Notes: generated by a model not told the origin, from the letters alone. Shown: positions 19,511-31,900, counted from the stretch's first letter. The stretch: 64,000 bases of DNA from Thinopyrum elongatum (GCA_011799875.1 CM022298.1:289946395-290010394), one strand, 5' to 3'. Made by a program: numbers and translations.

Positions 19511-20594
19511 CCTTATGGATCACCGAAGCCTAGCTGTACAGCTATAAAGAAAACACTACCTGGGAGGTAACCCGGAAGTCTTTAGGTGTCTTTCTTAGTT
19601 TTGTGTATTGAGTCTAGATGCATTCATGTTTGCATTGGCACTTTTATTTTTGCTTTGAGTAGTTGCTATTTGAGTTGGTTTCATGTTCTTTTCGTTGGTT
19701 AAACTTTTAGCATGTCGGTAGCCTGTATCTTGTTGCATACCTCCTCCTACTTTTATTGCAATTTGGCTATGTGCCTAACATGAGGAGGAAGCACAAGAAT
19801 TTTTTTGAACTTCTGCAGCTTCAGGAGAGAAGACAAAGTTCCACACGACCGTCCCAGTCGTTTGAATGCCCATATGAGCTCGTGGCCGCAAATAAGAAGA
19901 AGAACTGAACAAAAGATGGCCTATCGTACGATCAGACGCGCTTGTACGGGTGGTCGTATCACCTGGCAGCCACGAAGACCACCTCCACAGAGCAAAAGAC
20001 GGCGTACCGTGCGAGCGCTTGCGCTCGTACGTGCGCCCGTATGACAAGTCCACCCCGACAAGGAAAGCTCCAGAGAAAATGATGGTGTACTGTACGAGCA
20101 CTCACACTCGTACAAGTGCTCGTATGAAAGGGTGACGTAGGGCATAGATCACCAGAACGAACAGCGGCGTGCCATACGACCGTAACTAGTATTTTGAGCG
20201 CCCGTATGAGGGCAAAAACACCTCCAACTAATTCATTTTCGACGTCTGAGGTCGACGAGGTGTTTTCTAACCGATCATTAGCTTTCTAATTAGTATTAAT
20301 TACCTCTGAAACTCAGTAGCCAATAATTCTCTTTAGTAACTATGTTTTCTTTTATTTCTTTTTGCTCGTTCATATACCAAATCGATGTTTTTTGTGTGTG
20401 TTATTTTTGCAGGGGCTTGGACCTTATGTGGAGACATGTACGGTATGGTGCCAACCATATGAAGGACCCACACACGCCACTTGGTTGCTTCATCATGATC
20501 AACTTCGACAACAAGTGCCTGGCAAAGTTTTCCAATACAAACCTTGCTCAAATAAAAGTTGCTTGGTATCGAGTTTCTCACCTTAAGTGAGGGT
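19511..20594 (+). other. non-coding tail of Athila-type element 2
   Basis: Contains the ACTACCTGGGAGGTAACCC motif typical after the short ORFs, the 82-bp array, and a possible 3' splice site TTATTTTTGCAG near 20411 followed by about 60 open codons ending near 20590. No domain is recognised. Confidence 0.5.
19842..20210 (+). repeat. five degenerate tandem units of about 82 bp
   Basis: Units begin at 19842, 19925, 20007, 20091 and 20172 (spacing 83, 82, 84, 81). Each opens with a 37-bp core of the type CGTACGA-N14-TCGTACG-N3-GCNCGTATGA and ends with a more variable half that often has AAAAGA-GGCGTA. The last unit is partial. Confidence 0.8.
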
Positions 20595-21323
20595 TGTGAC
20601 GCCCCGAGACCGGTGCTCCAGTTACCTTCGATTTATTTTCGTTGTCGCCGTGTGTTTCAATTGGTTGTTGCATTCATCATCGCATCATTTGCATTGCATC
20701 GGCACTCGTGCCATCATTCTTTTAAAACATGCATCCATACGTAGTTGTCGCTTCTCTCCGTTGTCTCCATTGTCCGTTATGAGTTCAACCACACTCGCAT
20801 GCGCCCGCGGCACCTCAGAAATATTATTTAATAAGTGGGATAAAAATGTTATGGCAATGGGGTGAAAGTTGGCATGCGGTCTTGCTATATAGTAGGTAGA
20901 CCGCCTGCCAAATTTCGTCGCATTCGGAGTCCATTTGATGCCCCAACGGATAAATATAGCGGTACTATAGCTGGATAAAACGTCGGACATTTTCGGTGCT
21001 CCGAAAACCAGTGCCGGGCTGCCATCTTCCTCTCATCTCAGCCCAAACCCCCTCTACACAACCCACTCAGCCCTCCTAGCTTACCCCTCCATTTCGGAGC
21101 ATCCGATCGGGATCAAACGGTCCGAAAACGGACTGAAACCCTAAGCCCTAGCCCCCACTTGCTATATATAGACACCCCCCTGCCTAAATGGGAAACCTAG
21201 CCTCCTAGCCATCCTTCCTTGGATCCAGCGCTGCCACTTCCTCCCCGCCACTTGGCGCCTCCACAGCCGCCGCACTCCACCATTCCCAGCCCGCCATGTC
21301 ACCCTCTCCCTCCACCCAGCGCC
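20595..21323 (+). mobile_element. 5' part of an LTR-type sequence (TGTGACGCC start), split by insertion
   Basis: Starts TGTGACGCCCCGAGACCG, a start common among Triticeae LTRs, and has a TATA box (TATATATA, 21163-21170). It is interrupted at 21323 by an Athila-type element flanked by GCGCC on both sides and resumes at 26668. Confidence 0.6.
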
Positions 21324-22899
21324 TGATACGTCTCCAACGTATCTATAATTTTTGATTGTTCCATGCTATTATATTATCTGTTTTGGATGTTTTATATGCA
21401 TTAATATGTTATTTTATATTATTTTTGGGACTAAACTATTAACCTAGAGCCCAGTGCCAGTTTATGTTTTTTCCTTGTTTTTGAGTTTTACAGAAAAGGA
21501 ATACCAAACGGAGTCCAAACGGAATAAAACTTTCACGATGATTTTTCTTGGACCAGAAGACACCTACGTGACTTCAAGAGAGGGCCGGAAGGTTCCCGAG
21601 GAGGCCACAAGCCTGCCAGGCGCGCCCTGGGGGGGCACCCTGAGGGCTTGTGGGCCCCTTGGAAGTCCCCAACCATAATATTTGCACTATAAATTCCCAA
21701 ATATTCCCAAACCATCAGAGGCATCCACCAAAATACTTTTCTCCCGCCGCAAGCCTCTGTTCCCGTGAGATCCCATCTTGGGGCCTTTCCAGCGATCTGC
21801 CGGAGGGGGGTTCGATCATGGAGGGCCTCTACATCAACCTTGCTACCTTTCTGATGATGCGTGAGTAGTTTACCACAGACCTACGGGTCCATAGCTAGTA
21901 GCTAGATGGCTTCTTCTCTCTCCTTGATCTTCAATACAATGTTCTCCTCGATGTTCTTGGAGATCTATTTGATGTAATACTTTTTTGCGGTGTGTTTGTT
22001 GAGATCCGATGAATTGTGAATTTATGATCAGATTATCTATGAATATTATTTGAGTCTTCTCTGAACTCTTTTATGCATGATTAAGATATCTTTGTATTTC
22101 TCTTCGAACTATCGGTTTGGTTTGGCCAACTAGATTGGTTTTTCTTGCAATGGGAGAGGTGCTTAGTTTTGGGTTCAATCTTGCGGTGTCCTCACCCAGT
22201 GACAACAGGGGTAGCGAGGCACGTATTGTATTGTTGCCATCAAGGATAAAAAGATGGGGTTTATATTTGCTTGAGTTTATCCCTCTACATCATGTCATCT
22301 TACTTAAGGCGTTACTCCGTTCTTATGAACTTAATACTCTAGATGCATGCTGGATAGCGGTCGATGTGTGGAGTAATAGTAGTAGATGCAGAATCATTTC
22401 GGTCTACTTGTCATGGACGTGATGCCTATATTCATGATCATTGCCTTAGATGTCATCATAACTTTGCACTTTTCTATCAATTGATCAACAATAATTTGTT
22501 TACCCACTGTATGCTATCTTCAAGAGAGAAGCCTCTAGTGAAACCTATGGCCCCCGGGTCTATTTTCCATCATATATTTTTAGATCTATAAACCAAAAAA
22601 CCCAAAAATACCTTGCTGCAATTTATTTATATTTACTTTAGTATGCTCTTTTATTTATCTTTTATACCTATCTCTATTAGATCTCACTCTTGTTCAAGAC
22701 CGTGAAGGGATTGACAACCCCTTTTTCGCGTTGAGTGCAAGTGTTTGTTAGTTTGTGCAGGTGCATAGATTGGAGACTTGCTTATGCCTCCTACTGGATT
22801 GATACCTTGGTTCTTAACTGAGGGAAATACTTATCTCTACTTTGCTGCATCACCCTTTCCTCTTCAAGGGAAAAATCAACGCAAGCTCAAGAAGTAGCA
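21324..22899 (+). mobile_element. 5' LTR of Athila-type element 3
   Basis: 1,576 bp, TG...CA ends. TATA-like TATAAAT at 21688-21694. Aligns in inverted orientation with 31965-33530 and 41602-43186. Confidence 0.9.
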
Positions 22900-22910
22900 G
22901 GAAGAATTTC

Positions 22911-22928
22911 TGGCACCGTTGCCGGGGA
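22911..22928 (+). other. primer binding site, tRNA-Asp type, one base changed
   Basis: TGGCACCGTTGCCGGGGA differs from the canonical site at one CpG (GCGCC to GCACC). Confidence 0.85.
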
Positions 22929-23175
22929 GGTTCTACATCAAGCCTACCAAGTACCCATCATAAACTCTCATATCTTGCATCACATTATTTACCATTTGCC
23001 TCTCGTTTTCCTCTCCCCCACTTCTAAAACATTTTCAGAAAAACACAAAAATATTTGCCTTTTTATTCGCCCTTCTTTCGTTCATCTTTTCGTTTGCCTT
23101 TATGTCTCACTTGGTTTGCTTGCTCGTTCGCTTGGTATAATTATGTATTTATTGAAAATCAGAAAGCAAAAAGTT

Positions 23176-24012
23176 ATGGATCCTCATCCACTTGCTAACA
23201 TTTTTAAGAGATCCAATTATGATGAACCAATTGCTAGTGAGTTGAGTGCACTAGATTATCTTTATGAAGTTTTGCTTGAAATTCGTGAATCTGAAAATTG
23301 TGATGAAATTTATGAAGTGATTCACGATAGCTCCTTGAATGAAAAGTGTGATTGCAATGATGTTATTATAAATTCTATTAATGTCAATTGTGCTAATAAT
23401 ATGCAAAACCTTAAGCTTGGTGATGCTAGTTTTGCCATGTCCACTACTTATTGCAATGGTCATGATTGGGGTGATAATGCTTCTTATGATCTTGAAAATT
23501 TATTTAAGCCTCATCATAATAATGTTTGAAATAATATTGAAAGTGGGTTTGGAAGAATGTCAACTTTAGGAAATAATGATCCCACTAATTTGGAGTTTGA
23601 TCAATCTTATGAAATTTTTGATAAAAGTGGGCTTGGAGAAGTAATGACTTTATTCTATGTTAATCCCACTATTTTGGACGAGTGTCAACTTTGCATGCAT
23701 GTGGATCACGAAGAGAAAATTTTATGTGATAGTTATATTGTTGAATTTGATTATGATCCTACATGTAATTGTTATGAGATAGGAAAATATGGTTGTAGAA
23801 ATTTTCATGTTACTAAATTACCTCTCGTTATGTTGAGATTGCTATTGTTTCTTTCTTCTTCCTTGCATATGCTAGTTTTTGCTTGCCTTAATAATTGTTT
23901 GATTATAAAATTACTATGCATAGGAAGCATTTTAGAATTAAATTTGTTTGTCACATGTTTTATGATGCTCTCTTTGCTTTCTAATTATTATCTTTTATGT
24001 GAGCATCATTAG
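23176..24012 (+). pseudogene. short ORF of Athila-type element 3, function unknown
   Basis: ATG at 23176 opens 279 codons in one phase, broken only by TGA 23527-23529, ending at TAG 24010-24012. It is Asn/Asp/Ile/Tyr-rich. Near 23608-23655 it contains Phe-Asp-Lys-Ser-Gly-Leu-Gly-Glu-Val, nearly identical to a segment just before the LINE in the gag-bearing copy (about 39950-40010 on -). This suggests the ORF derives from the C-terminal part of a gag-region polyprotein after loss of capsid. The last 60 residues are hydrophobic (Leu/Phe/Cys/Met) and could form a membrane segment or simply be decay. Confidence 0.45.
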
Positions 24013-26587
24013 AATTATCAATGCCTAGCTAAAAGGCTTTAAAGAAAAGCGCTTGTTGGGAGATAACCCAATATTTTTATTTTCTATTTTTATGGGAATA
24101 CACATTATTACCTCTGTATTAATTGTGTTTTTGGGGTTTTAATTAGTGTTTGAGCCAAGTAAGACCTTTGAGATGCTCTACGATGATAGTTAATTTGATC
24201 TTGCTGAAAAACAGAAACTTTTGTGCTCATTGCCAGAAATTTTAAAAATCCCAGAAACGTGCTTTTGATCTGAATTTTTTACAAAAGATTGATATACAAA
24301 TTTCCTAAATTTTCCTAATTTTTCATAATTTTTCGAGTTACATAAGTATACAAAATTTCCAGATTACTACAGACTGTTCTGTTTTTGACAGATTCTGTTT
24401 TCTATGTGTTGTTTGCTTATTTTGATGAATCTATGGGTACTATCGGGGGGTATGAACCATGGATAAGTTGGAATACAGTAGATATAACACCAATATAAAT
24501 TAAGAATGAGTTCACAACAGTACCTAAAGTGGTGATTTATTTTATTATACTAACGAACCTTATGAGTTTTGTGTTGTGAAGTTTTCAAGTTTTGGGTAAA
24601 GATTTGATGGACAACGGAATAAGGAGTGGTAAGAGACTAAGATTGGGGATTCCCAAGGCACCCCAAGGTAATATTCAAGGACAACCAAGCATCTAAGCTT
24701 GGGGATGCCCCGGATGGCATCCCCTCTTTTGTCTTCAATCCATCGGTAAAAAATTACTTGAGGCTATATTTTTATTCATCATGTGTTTTGCTTGGAGCGT
24801 CTTGTATGATATGAGTCTTTGATTTTTAGATCCTTTCTGTACACACCTTTTGAGAGGGACACGCATTAATCATGAATTTATTAGAATACTCTATGTGCTT
24901 CACTTATATCTTTTGAGCTAGGCAGTTTTGCTCTAGTGCTTCACTTATATCTTTTTAGAGCACAGCGGTGGCTTTATTTTATAGAAATTGTTGAACTCTC
25001 ATGCTTCACTTATATTATTTTGAGAGTCTTAAACAGCATGGTAATTTGCTTAGGTTATGAAATTAGTCCTAATATGATGGGCATCCAAGAGGGATATAAT
25101 AAAAACTTTCATATAAAGAGCATTGAATAGATGAGAAGTTTGATTCCCTGCATTTGTTTTGAGATATAAAGATGGTGATATTACAGTCATGCTAGTGAGT
25201 AATTGTGGATTGGTAGAAATACTTGTGTTAAAGTTTGTGATTTCCGTAGCATGCACGTATGGTGAACCGTTATGTGATGAAGTCGGAGCATGGTTTATTT
25301 TTTGATTGTCTTCCTTATGAGTGGCGGTCGAGGACGAGCGATAGTCTTTTCCTACCAATCTATCCCCCTAGGAGCATGCGTGTAGTACTTTGTTTCGATG
25401 GATAATAAATTTTTGCAATAAGTATGTGAGTTCTTTATGACTAATGTTGAGTCCATGGATTATACGCACTCTCACCCTTCCACCATTGCTAGCCTCTCTA
25501 GTACCGCGCAATTCTCGCCGGTGCATTAAACCCACTATTTACCTTCCTCAAAACAGCCACCATACCTACCTATTATGGCATTTCCATAGCCATCCCGAGA
25601 TATATTGCCATGCAACTTCCACCGTTCCATTTTACTATGACATGCACCATCATTGTCATATTGCTTTGCATGATCATGTAGTTGGCATAGTATTTGTGGC
25701 AAGGCCACCTTTCATAATTTTTTATACATGTCACTCTTGATCATTGCACATCCCGGTACACCGCCAGAGGCATTCATATAGAGTCATATCTTGTTCTAGT
25801 ATCGAGTTGTAATTCTTGAGTTGTAAGTAAATAAAAGTGTGATGATCATCATTATTAAAGCATTGTCCCATGTGAGGAAAGGATGATGGAAGCTATGATT
25901 CCCTCACAAGTTGGGATGAGTCTCCGGACTTCACAAAAAAATAAAAGAGGCCAAAGAAGCCCAAATAAAAAAAAGAAAAAAAAATGAGAGAAAAGAGAGA
26001 AGGGACAATGTTACTACCCTTTTTCCACACTTGTGCTTCAAAGTAGCACCATGATATTCATGATAGAGAGTCTCCTATTTTGTTACTTTCATATACTGGT
26101 GGGAATTTTTCATTATAGAACTTGGCTTGTATATTCCAATGATGGGCTTTCTCAAATTTCCCTAGGTCTTCATGAGCAAGCGAGTTGGATGCACACCCAC
26201 TTAGTTTCTTTTTGAGCTTTCATACACTTATAGCTCTAGTGCATCCGTTGCATGGCAATCCCTACTCACTCACATTGATATATATTGATGGGCATCTCCA
26301 TAGCCCATTAATACGCCTAGTAGATGTGAGACTTTCTCCTTCTTTTTGTCTTCTCCATAACCACCATATTCTATTCCACCCATAGTGCTATATCCATAGC
26401 TCACGCTCATATATTGCGTGTAAGTTGAAAAAGTTTGAGAACACCAAAAGTATGAAACAATTGCTTGGCTTGTCATCGGGGTTGTGCATGATAAAATACG
26501 TTGTGTGATGAAGATGGAGCATAGCCAGACTATATGATTTTGTAGGGATAACTTTTTTTGGCCATGTTATTTTGAGAAGACATGATA
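24013..26587 (+). other. non-coding interior of Athila-type element 3
   Basis: No credible coding sequence. Collinear in inverted orientation with 33531-35663, apart from a block near 25715-26340 missing from the other copy. Contains AAGCTTGGGGATGCCCC next to GGCATCCCC (24697-24723), an A-rich tract at about 25940-26000 and TATATC-rich repeats. Confidence 0.65.
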
Positions 26588-26662
26588 AAATACTTATCTC
26601 TACTTTGCTACATCACCCTTTCCTCTTCAAGGGAAAAATCAATGCGAGCTCAAGAAGTAGCA
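26588..26662 (+). mobile_element. 75-bp remnant of the 3' LTR of Athila-type element 3
   Basis: AAATACTTATCTC to GAAGTAGCA matches the last 75 bp of the 5' LTR. The interior is joined directly to it after AGACATGAT, so some 1.5 kb of LTR and the adjacent interior were deleted. Confidence 0.85.
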
Positions 26663-26667
26663 GCGCC

Positions 26668-27864
26668 GCGGCCCGCCTGGGCCCAAGGCAGGCCCACCCT
26701 GGGTGGTAACCGGGCCCGCGCGCCCCGCGCGAGCGCCGCCTGTCTCCTTCCCCGCGCCTCTCCATCCACGTCGCCGCGCCCCACGTGACCGCACCTCCCT
26801 ACCCGAGCCACCGCTCGCACCTGCCTCCGCCACCTGAGCTCCCTCCGCCTGGGTCCCCGCGCCACCTCGTCGCCTCGCCGCCGTCCTCCGGCGACCGGAC
26901 CTCGCCGGCGCGCCTCACACCAGACCTCCCAGGCCAAGCCGGGTCCCCGTGCCCCTTCTTCTCCCTGTCTCCTTCCCTTCTCCTTCCTCTCCCCTCACCT
27001 TTCTCTCTCCCTCGAAGGGAACCACCACCGCCTCAGCGCCCGCCGCCGCCCGCGCATCGGTCCTCGTCCCCGTGCCACTCCCGCGCCAGATCCGGCGAGA
27101 TCCGACCGGAGGGGCGCCCCTGCCGCCTGGATCCGAGCGCCGGAGCCTGCCATCGCCTGGAGCTGCCGTGTCCCCGCCGGCCTCACCGGCGCCCCCTGCT
27201 TTAGCCACGTCCGAGCCGCGTCGACCGGCCAGTCCAACCGGGACCCGCCCGGTTTGCCCGGTCTGTGCCGACCCCGCGAACCGACCGGCCGCCCTGGACC
27301 GCCCCTGGTTTTCCTCTGTCCCACCCGAGCCGGCCCACGGGCCGCTAGGTGAGCGCCCCACCTATCCCTCGCCCTGGGCGATTATAGCTATTCGACGCTC
27401 TCTGTTTCTTGATTTGGCCAAGTCTGGAGTTTCCAGCATCATATAGGCATTTTGTACTATGTGTATCTTTGCACATGTTCATCATATGGAGATGATTTAT
27501 ATATGAAAGTTGATCTACTCTCTGTGCTCTACAAGATGGTCGTTGTTGCATGATGTTAGGATTCATCTAAATGTGTTAATCTTCATTGCAAAAGTGCATC
27601 CTGATGTTAACTGCTAAAATTGATAAAACTTGCCAACTTTGCATGATGATTGCCACTAATCCATTGCTCATATGCATATGATTCCTTCATGTGATTTGGT
27701 CTATGCAATGTGTAATTTGATGCCATGCCCTTGGTTGCCATGTAGAGTTGATGTAGCATGTATCTTTGTTGCTCTCAAGTTGCCATCATGATAAAACTAT
27801 CAATCTGTTAACAACATGTTCCATTTTGCAAAAATCATATTAATTAATCTTTGCATCCTATGAA
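26668..27864 (+). mobile_element. continuation of the split GC-rich LTR-type sequence
   Basis: Resumes after the GCGCC duplication. 26668-27350 is strongly GC-rich with Pro/Arg/Ala-type spurious ORFs on both strands; 27360-27864 is AT-rich. It ends where element H begins. I cannot find the LTR end or a PBS, so the LTR/interior limit is unknown. Confidence 0.5.
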
Positions 27865-28823
27865 TGTCGGTGTATTAAGAATGGGATCCTTAATACCCCA
27901 GACTTACGCACATGCAGTAGTAGCCTCCCCGGCGACAAGGCTCGACGGGAGATAACCAAAAGACGAACACAAATCCAGATTAATGAAGAAGCAAAGATAT
28001 CAGAAGATGGATATCAGAGATGCTGAGGACACAGCTCCAAAGAAACCACTCTCCGTGAGATCAATGAGCACATCAAGAAGACCAAAATTAGAGACACTGC
28101 CAGAGATCACAAATATTCAAAGAACCAGTCTAGGGACCCGGCAAGATCCTTGCCGGAAGGGGGCTGAACAAGCCCGGCAAGCCCCATGCCCGGCAAGGTT
28201 CTGCTACATGGCCACCGCTCCACCTCATCAATCAGGTTGTCACTTGTCGATTAGGTGTCGAGCGGGCAGGCAGTTAGGTGAACCTTGTCTGGGTACGTGG
28301 CTGCTCATATATGAAGATACAACTTTAATGACACCCGTCCAAGTGATGTATCAAAGGAATAGGAGGTAGATGGGTGAACGGCACAAAAGGAGAGACCAAC
28401 CTTGCCGGAGAGCTCCATCCACAAGACACCTCATGGCACATTTAGTGCATTTGTCCTAACTCGTCAGAGTTAGGTATTTAGCACTGTAGCCACTATTTAC
28501 AGTGCAGATTTACTATTTTGCCACAGTGGTAACCCCTTAGTCTATAAAAGGAGTTCCATGGATATCTTATCAAAGGAGGAAACCCTGTCCATTCTACGCG
28601 CGTAGCCGCACCCCCCGAGCACCTTGTCGGTCGTGCGCTCGTTGTAGCTGGACTCGTACACATAATCAATACACAAAGCAGGGGTAGGGTTTTACGCTTC
28701 GTAGTGGCCTGAACCTGGGTAAACATCGTGCGCTCTCTATTGAGCCTGCTCTTTGTGCCTGTTGATTCCCTCATCCAAACCAAAAGGGATCGCCATGATC
28801 CCATAGATGGTCGCACACCGACA
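27865..28823 (+). mobile_element. 5' LTR of element H
   Basis: 959 bp with mirror-image ends TGTCGGTG and CACCGACA. A TATA box (28542-28548) is followed by AGGAG. The LTR includes the phrase ATGGTCGCACACCGACA before the PBS. Confidence 0.85.
28542..28548 (+). promoter_or_regulatory. TATA box in the LTR of element H
   Basis: TATAAAA about 280 bp before the LTR end, in the context GTCTATAAAAGGAG; a good LTR promoter candidate. Confidence 0.6.
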
Positions 28824-28825
28824 TC

Positions 28826-28846
28826 TTTGGCATGCCAGGTAGGGGG
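28826..28846 (+). other. probable primer binding site of element H
   Basis: TTTGGCATGCCAGGTAGGGG three bases after the LTR resembles the TGGCGCGCCAGGTAGGGG type used by rice RIRE2-like Tat elements. The primer tRNA is not identified with certainty. Confidence 0.55.
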
Positions 28847-28907
28847 ATCGCTTGCGCGAACCAGGATCAACAGCTAGCGCATTAGCTTCATCAAAAACTT
28901 CACCGTC

Positions 28908-31900
28908 ATGGCGCCCAATGTTGGAAATATGCCCTAGAGGCAATAATATTGTATTATTATATTTCTGTTATTCATAATTAAGAGTTTATATTTCATGCTA
29001 TAACTGCTATGATCCTGGAATATGCGATTCAGTGGAAAACTCATATGCACGTGTGAAATGATAAACGGTAAAAAAATAGGTTCCTGGTCTCGCCTCTAAG
29101 ACCAGCTCAAGTGTTGTGGGTGATCACATTTTTCGAATCTTAGGATATCATTAAGTGTAACGATAGTCCTAAAACAACATTGAGGGTATGACGTTAGAAG
29201 AACGATCATATTGAATCGACCCAATACTTATCTGTTATACTATGTGATCATATCGTCTCAAATCATCTGTTATAACATGGAATGTTAGGATGTGTTTTAG
29301 TTCCTCAGACCATGAGAGTGTCTCGGTCACTTCATACCAGACGGTAGGCTTTGGGGTTGCTCAAACGTCATCTGTAACAAGGTGATCATAACGACAACTT
29401 TCAGGCACACCAAAAAGTTTGACAAGTGACCGGACAACTCGAGAGTAGGATTTGCTCCTCCGAAGATGGAGAGATATTCTTAGGGCCCTCTCGGTGTGAC
29501 GGCATCCATTATCATATGGCTAGACACAGGTGACTACGTCACGGGGATGCCAGAACACGTCAACGAGAAAGAAGAACAAAAACCGGTAACGGGAGCAACG
29601 GTATAGTGAGCATGGTGATGAATCAGGAGGATACCAACGCACACTGGGTCTTGTAAAGTATCACGAAGCAAAGGGAACATCACATGATAACCAAAGGTTC
29701 ACTCGAATATCATTCGTGTAATCATAGGGACCGATATGGATGTCCACGGTTCCGCTATCGGTCATTGAACGAAGGGGTTTCGTTCATGTCTATGGTTTAC
29801 CGAACCTACTGGGTCACAAGCTTAAGGTAATCACGATATCCTGAGTGTTATTAGGATGGGAGTGATGAGAATATATTTGTGGAATTGCTTCATTAATATC
29901 CGGAATAGTTCTGAGAGGTTCCGGAAGCGTTTTGGGGTCACCGAAAGGGTTTCGGTGAATATCGGGTAATACTGGGTATTACCGATTAATATATATAGGT
30001 GGAAAATGTTTTCGGAGATGTTAAATTATATATATTATGATCTAAAAATGTTTAGAATAAAAATATATTTAATTTAATATCAACGGGCCAAATAAGGCCA
30101 AGAGGTGGAGAAGGAGTTGGGCCACAAGGGCCCAACAAGGGAGGCGCCCCCCTTTCCTAAAGGGGGGGGGGCGCGAATCCTCCTTGGAGGGGGAGTCCTA
30201 CTCCCCCTCCCTTGGTCGGCGCCCCAAGGGGGCTCTTTCCCCCTTGGTGGCAGCCCACTCTCCCCCCAATCCTATACATACTAGAGGATTTCCACCCTAT
30301 GACAACACAAGTTTTGTAACCTCCTCTAGTTGATCTAGTGCACGTTCTAGTTGGTCCTAGTTGACTAATTAGAGCGAGCCCTAGCCACCTCTAATCCTCA
30401 TAATTAGAAGCCCCGTGTGGTTCTATTCTCCTCCCTCTAATTCTCTAGCGACAATTAGCTCTGGACGGCGAAGCGCTGCCGGATCATGAAGATCGTACGC
30501 TTGCAACTAAGTAGAGAGGTCATGCTTTCAGTCTTCCATTCGAGGGATTGTTCGTGGGGAGGGGTCGGTAACGATCGTTGATCACAACCCGTTATGCATA
30601 TTCGTATTGTTCCTGGGTGTTCATAGGGCGAATTTTTTTGTTTTCTACTATGTTTCCCAACACCCAAGAAGAAGGGCACCATGGTGAGCGCTCTGTCAAC
30701 ATCCAAGCCACCAGTACCCTCGCACATAGGCGATGGCACAGGAGGGGGCGCGGGTGGTGGAGGCGGAGGTCAAGATCAGCTTCCACAACATTCTGTCGAT
30801 CACAATGAGACGAGCGGCATCGTTCGCACCAACCCATATGCCACCAGGTCCAAGGATGGATCCGAACCACATGCGGGTGGCGCGGCGAACTCCAGGGACA
30901 ACGGGGCACGCTCTAGGACGCCCATGCCACGACCATCCCAGGTCGCGCGCGATGAGCAGCGCCGTGTCGGCGGCTGCTCTGAGCGTCCCCGCGGCAAGGG
31001 TCCCATGGATCACCCTCAAGAAGCACAGGACCAGCATGCACGCCAGCACACTTGCGACAACGGGCAACAGTCGCAGATTCGAGACGGGGCTACTTCCAAG
31101 TCAGGTGGAAGCAGGCGGACTTCTCGTTCCTCGCACCTCTCTATGCCCTCCACGCCTGAAGAAGCACTTACCCGTGCCCAACTACTTTTGGAGTTTCCTC
31201 CTGCGGCGGACAAGATGGAGGATTGGAGAGCCACCATCCTGAGTCTGGTTGGCTTCACCAACAATGACAAGCCGCGGTGGGCAGGACCCTTGCAGTAGCA
31301 GCCTGCCATCCCAGCACACGCTGCTAGAGAGAGGACTGGAGGAGGAGCACCTACGGTGCAGTCCCCTCCCCGACAACAACAATCTCATCGGCAGAGCCAA
31401 CAGATCGACGCCCATGACGATGTTTCCATGGCGTCGTCCGGTCCCCGAGCTCACCGAGATCAGTGTCAAGTTCCAAAAGAATGACACGGAGAAGATGCCC
31501 ATACTACCATCGAACGATGACGGGAAGCACGCCATCAATCTGACAGGCGTGTAGGGTCCACTGTTGATGAGCCTGCGCCAGGGAACAACGGCGGCCTACC
31601 TTATGAGGTAGGTTGTCTGGCTTTTACCCGTGAGTTGCGGCAAGTCCAGTGGCCCAATTCCCGAAACTTCAAACCGAAAGTGGAGAAGTACGACGAAAAC
31701 ACCCACCCATCAGAGTTCCTAAGCATTTACACCATCGCGGTGCAAGCTGCTAGAGCTCGCGATGACAAGATCTTTGCCAACTACTTCCCATTGGTGCTCA
31801 AGCCCAATATCAAGTCGTGGTTGATGAACTTGCCGGAGGGTTCCATTTACTACTGGTCTGATTTGTGTCACAAGTTTGTTGGCACCTTCACGGGTGGCCA

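Larger units (their letters stand above)
18000..20594 (+). mobile_element. interior of Athila-type element 2
   Basis: Follows the LTR and PBS and carries two broken ORFs, two hairpins and an 82-bp tandem array. It ends at 20594 where another LTR begins with TGTGACGCC. No pol domain is present. Confidence 0.65.
21324..26662 (+). mobile_element. Athila-lineage element 3 (Sabrina/WHAM-like), non-autonomous
   Basis: Starts TGATACGTCTCCAACGTATC and ends GCTCAAGAAGTAGCA, bounded by 5-bp direct repeats GCGCC (21319-21323, 26663-26667). The 5' LTR is complete, the interior has one short ORF and no pol, and the 3' LTR is reduced to its last 75 bp. The family name is from memory; the Athila lineage follows from the tRNA-Asp PBS and from the gag of the related copy at 31965-43186. 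Confidence 0.88.

Noticed and set aside
19842..20210. Regular repeats with 45-bp variable parts, resembling a CRISPR array
   Set aside because: Repeats are degenerate, the window is plant retrotransposon DNA, no cas gene is present, and the variable halves still share words. It is a decayed tandem repeat.
20411..20590. Possible exon after TTATTTTTGCAG
   Set aside because: Open on both strands with no domain and no matching donor that I can identify; left as part of the non-coding tail.
26639..27446. Several overlapping Pro/Arg/Ala-rich ORFs on both strands
   Set aside because: The stretch is strongly GC-rich, ORFs overlap in all phases, and none has a domain. This is the expected by-product of composition in an LTR-type sequence.
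30681..31554. Arg/Gly/Ser-rich ORFs that could be read as a host nuclear protein
   Set aside because: The main phase continues into a clear Gag capsid domain and starts just after an LTR and PBS, so it is gag of element H.
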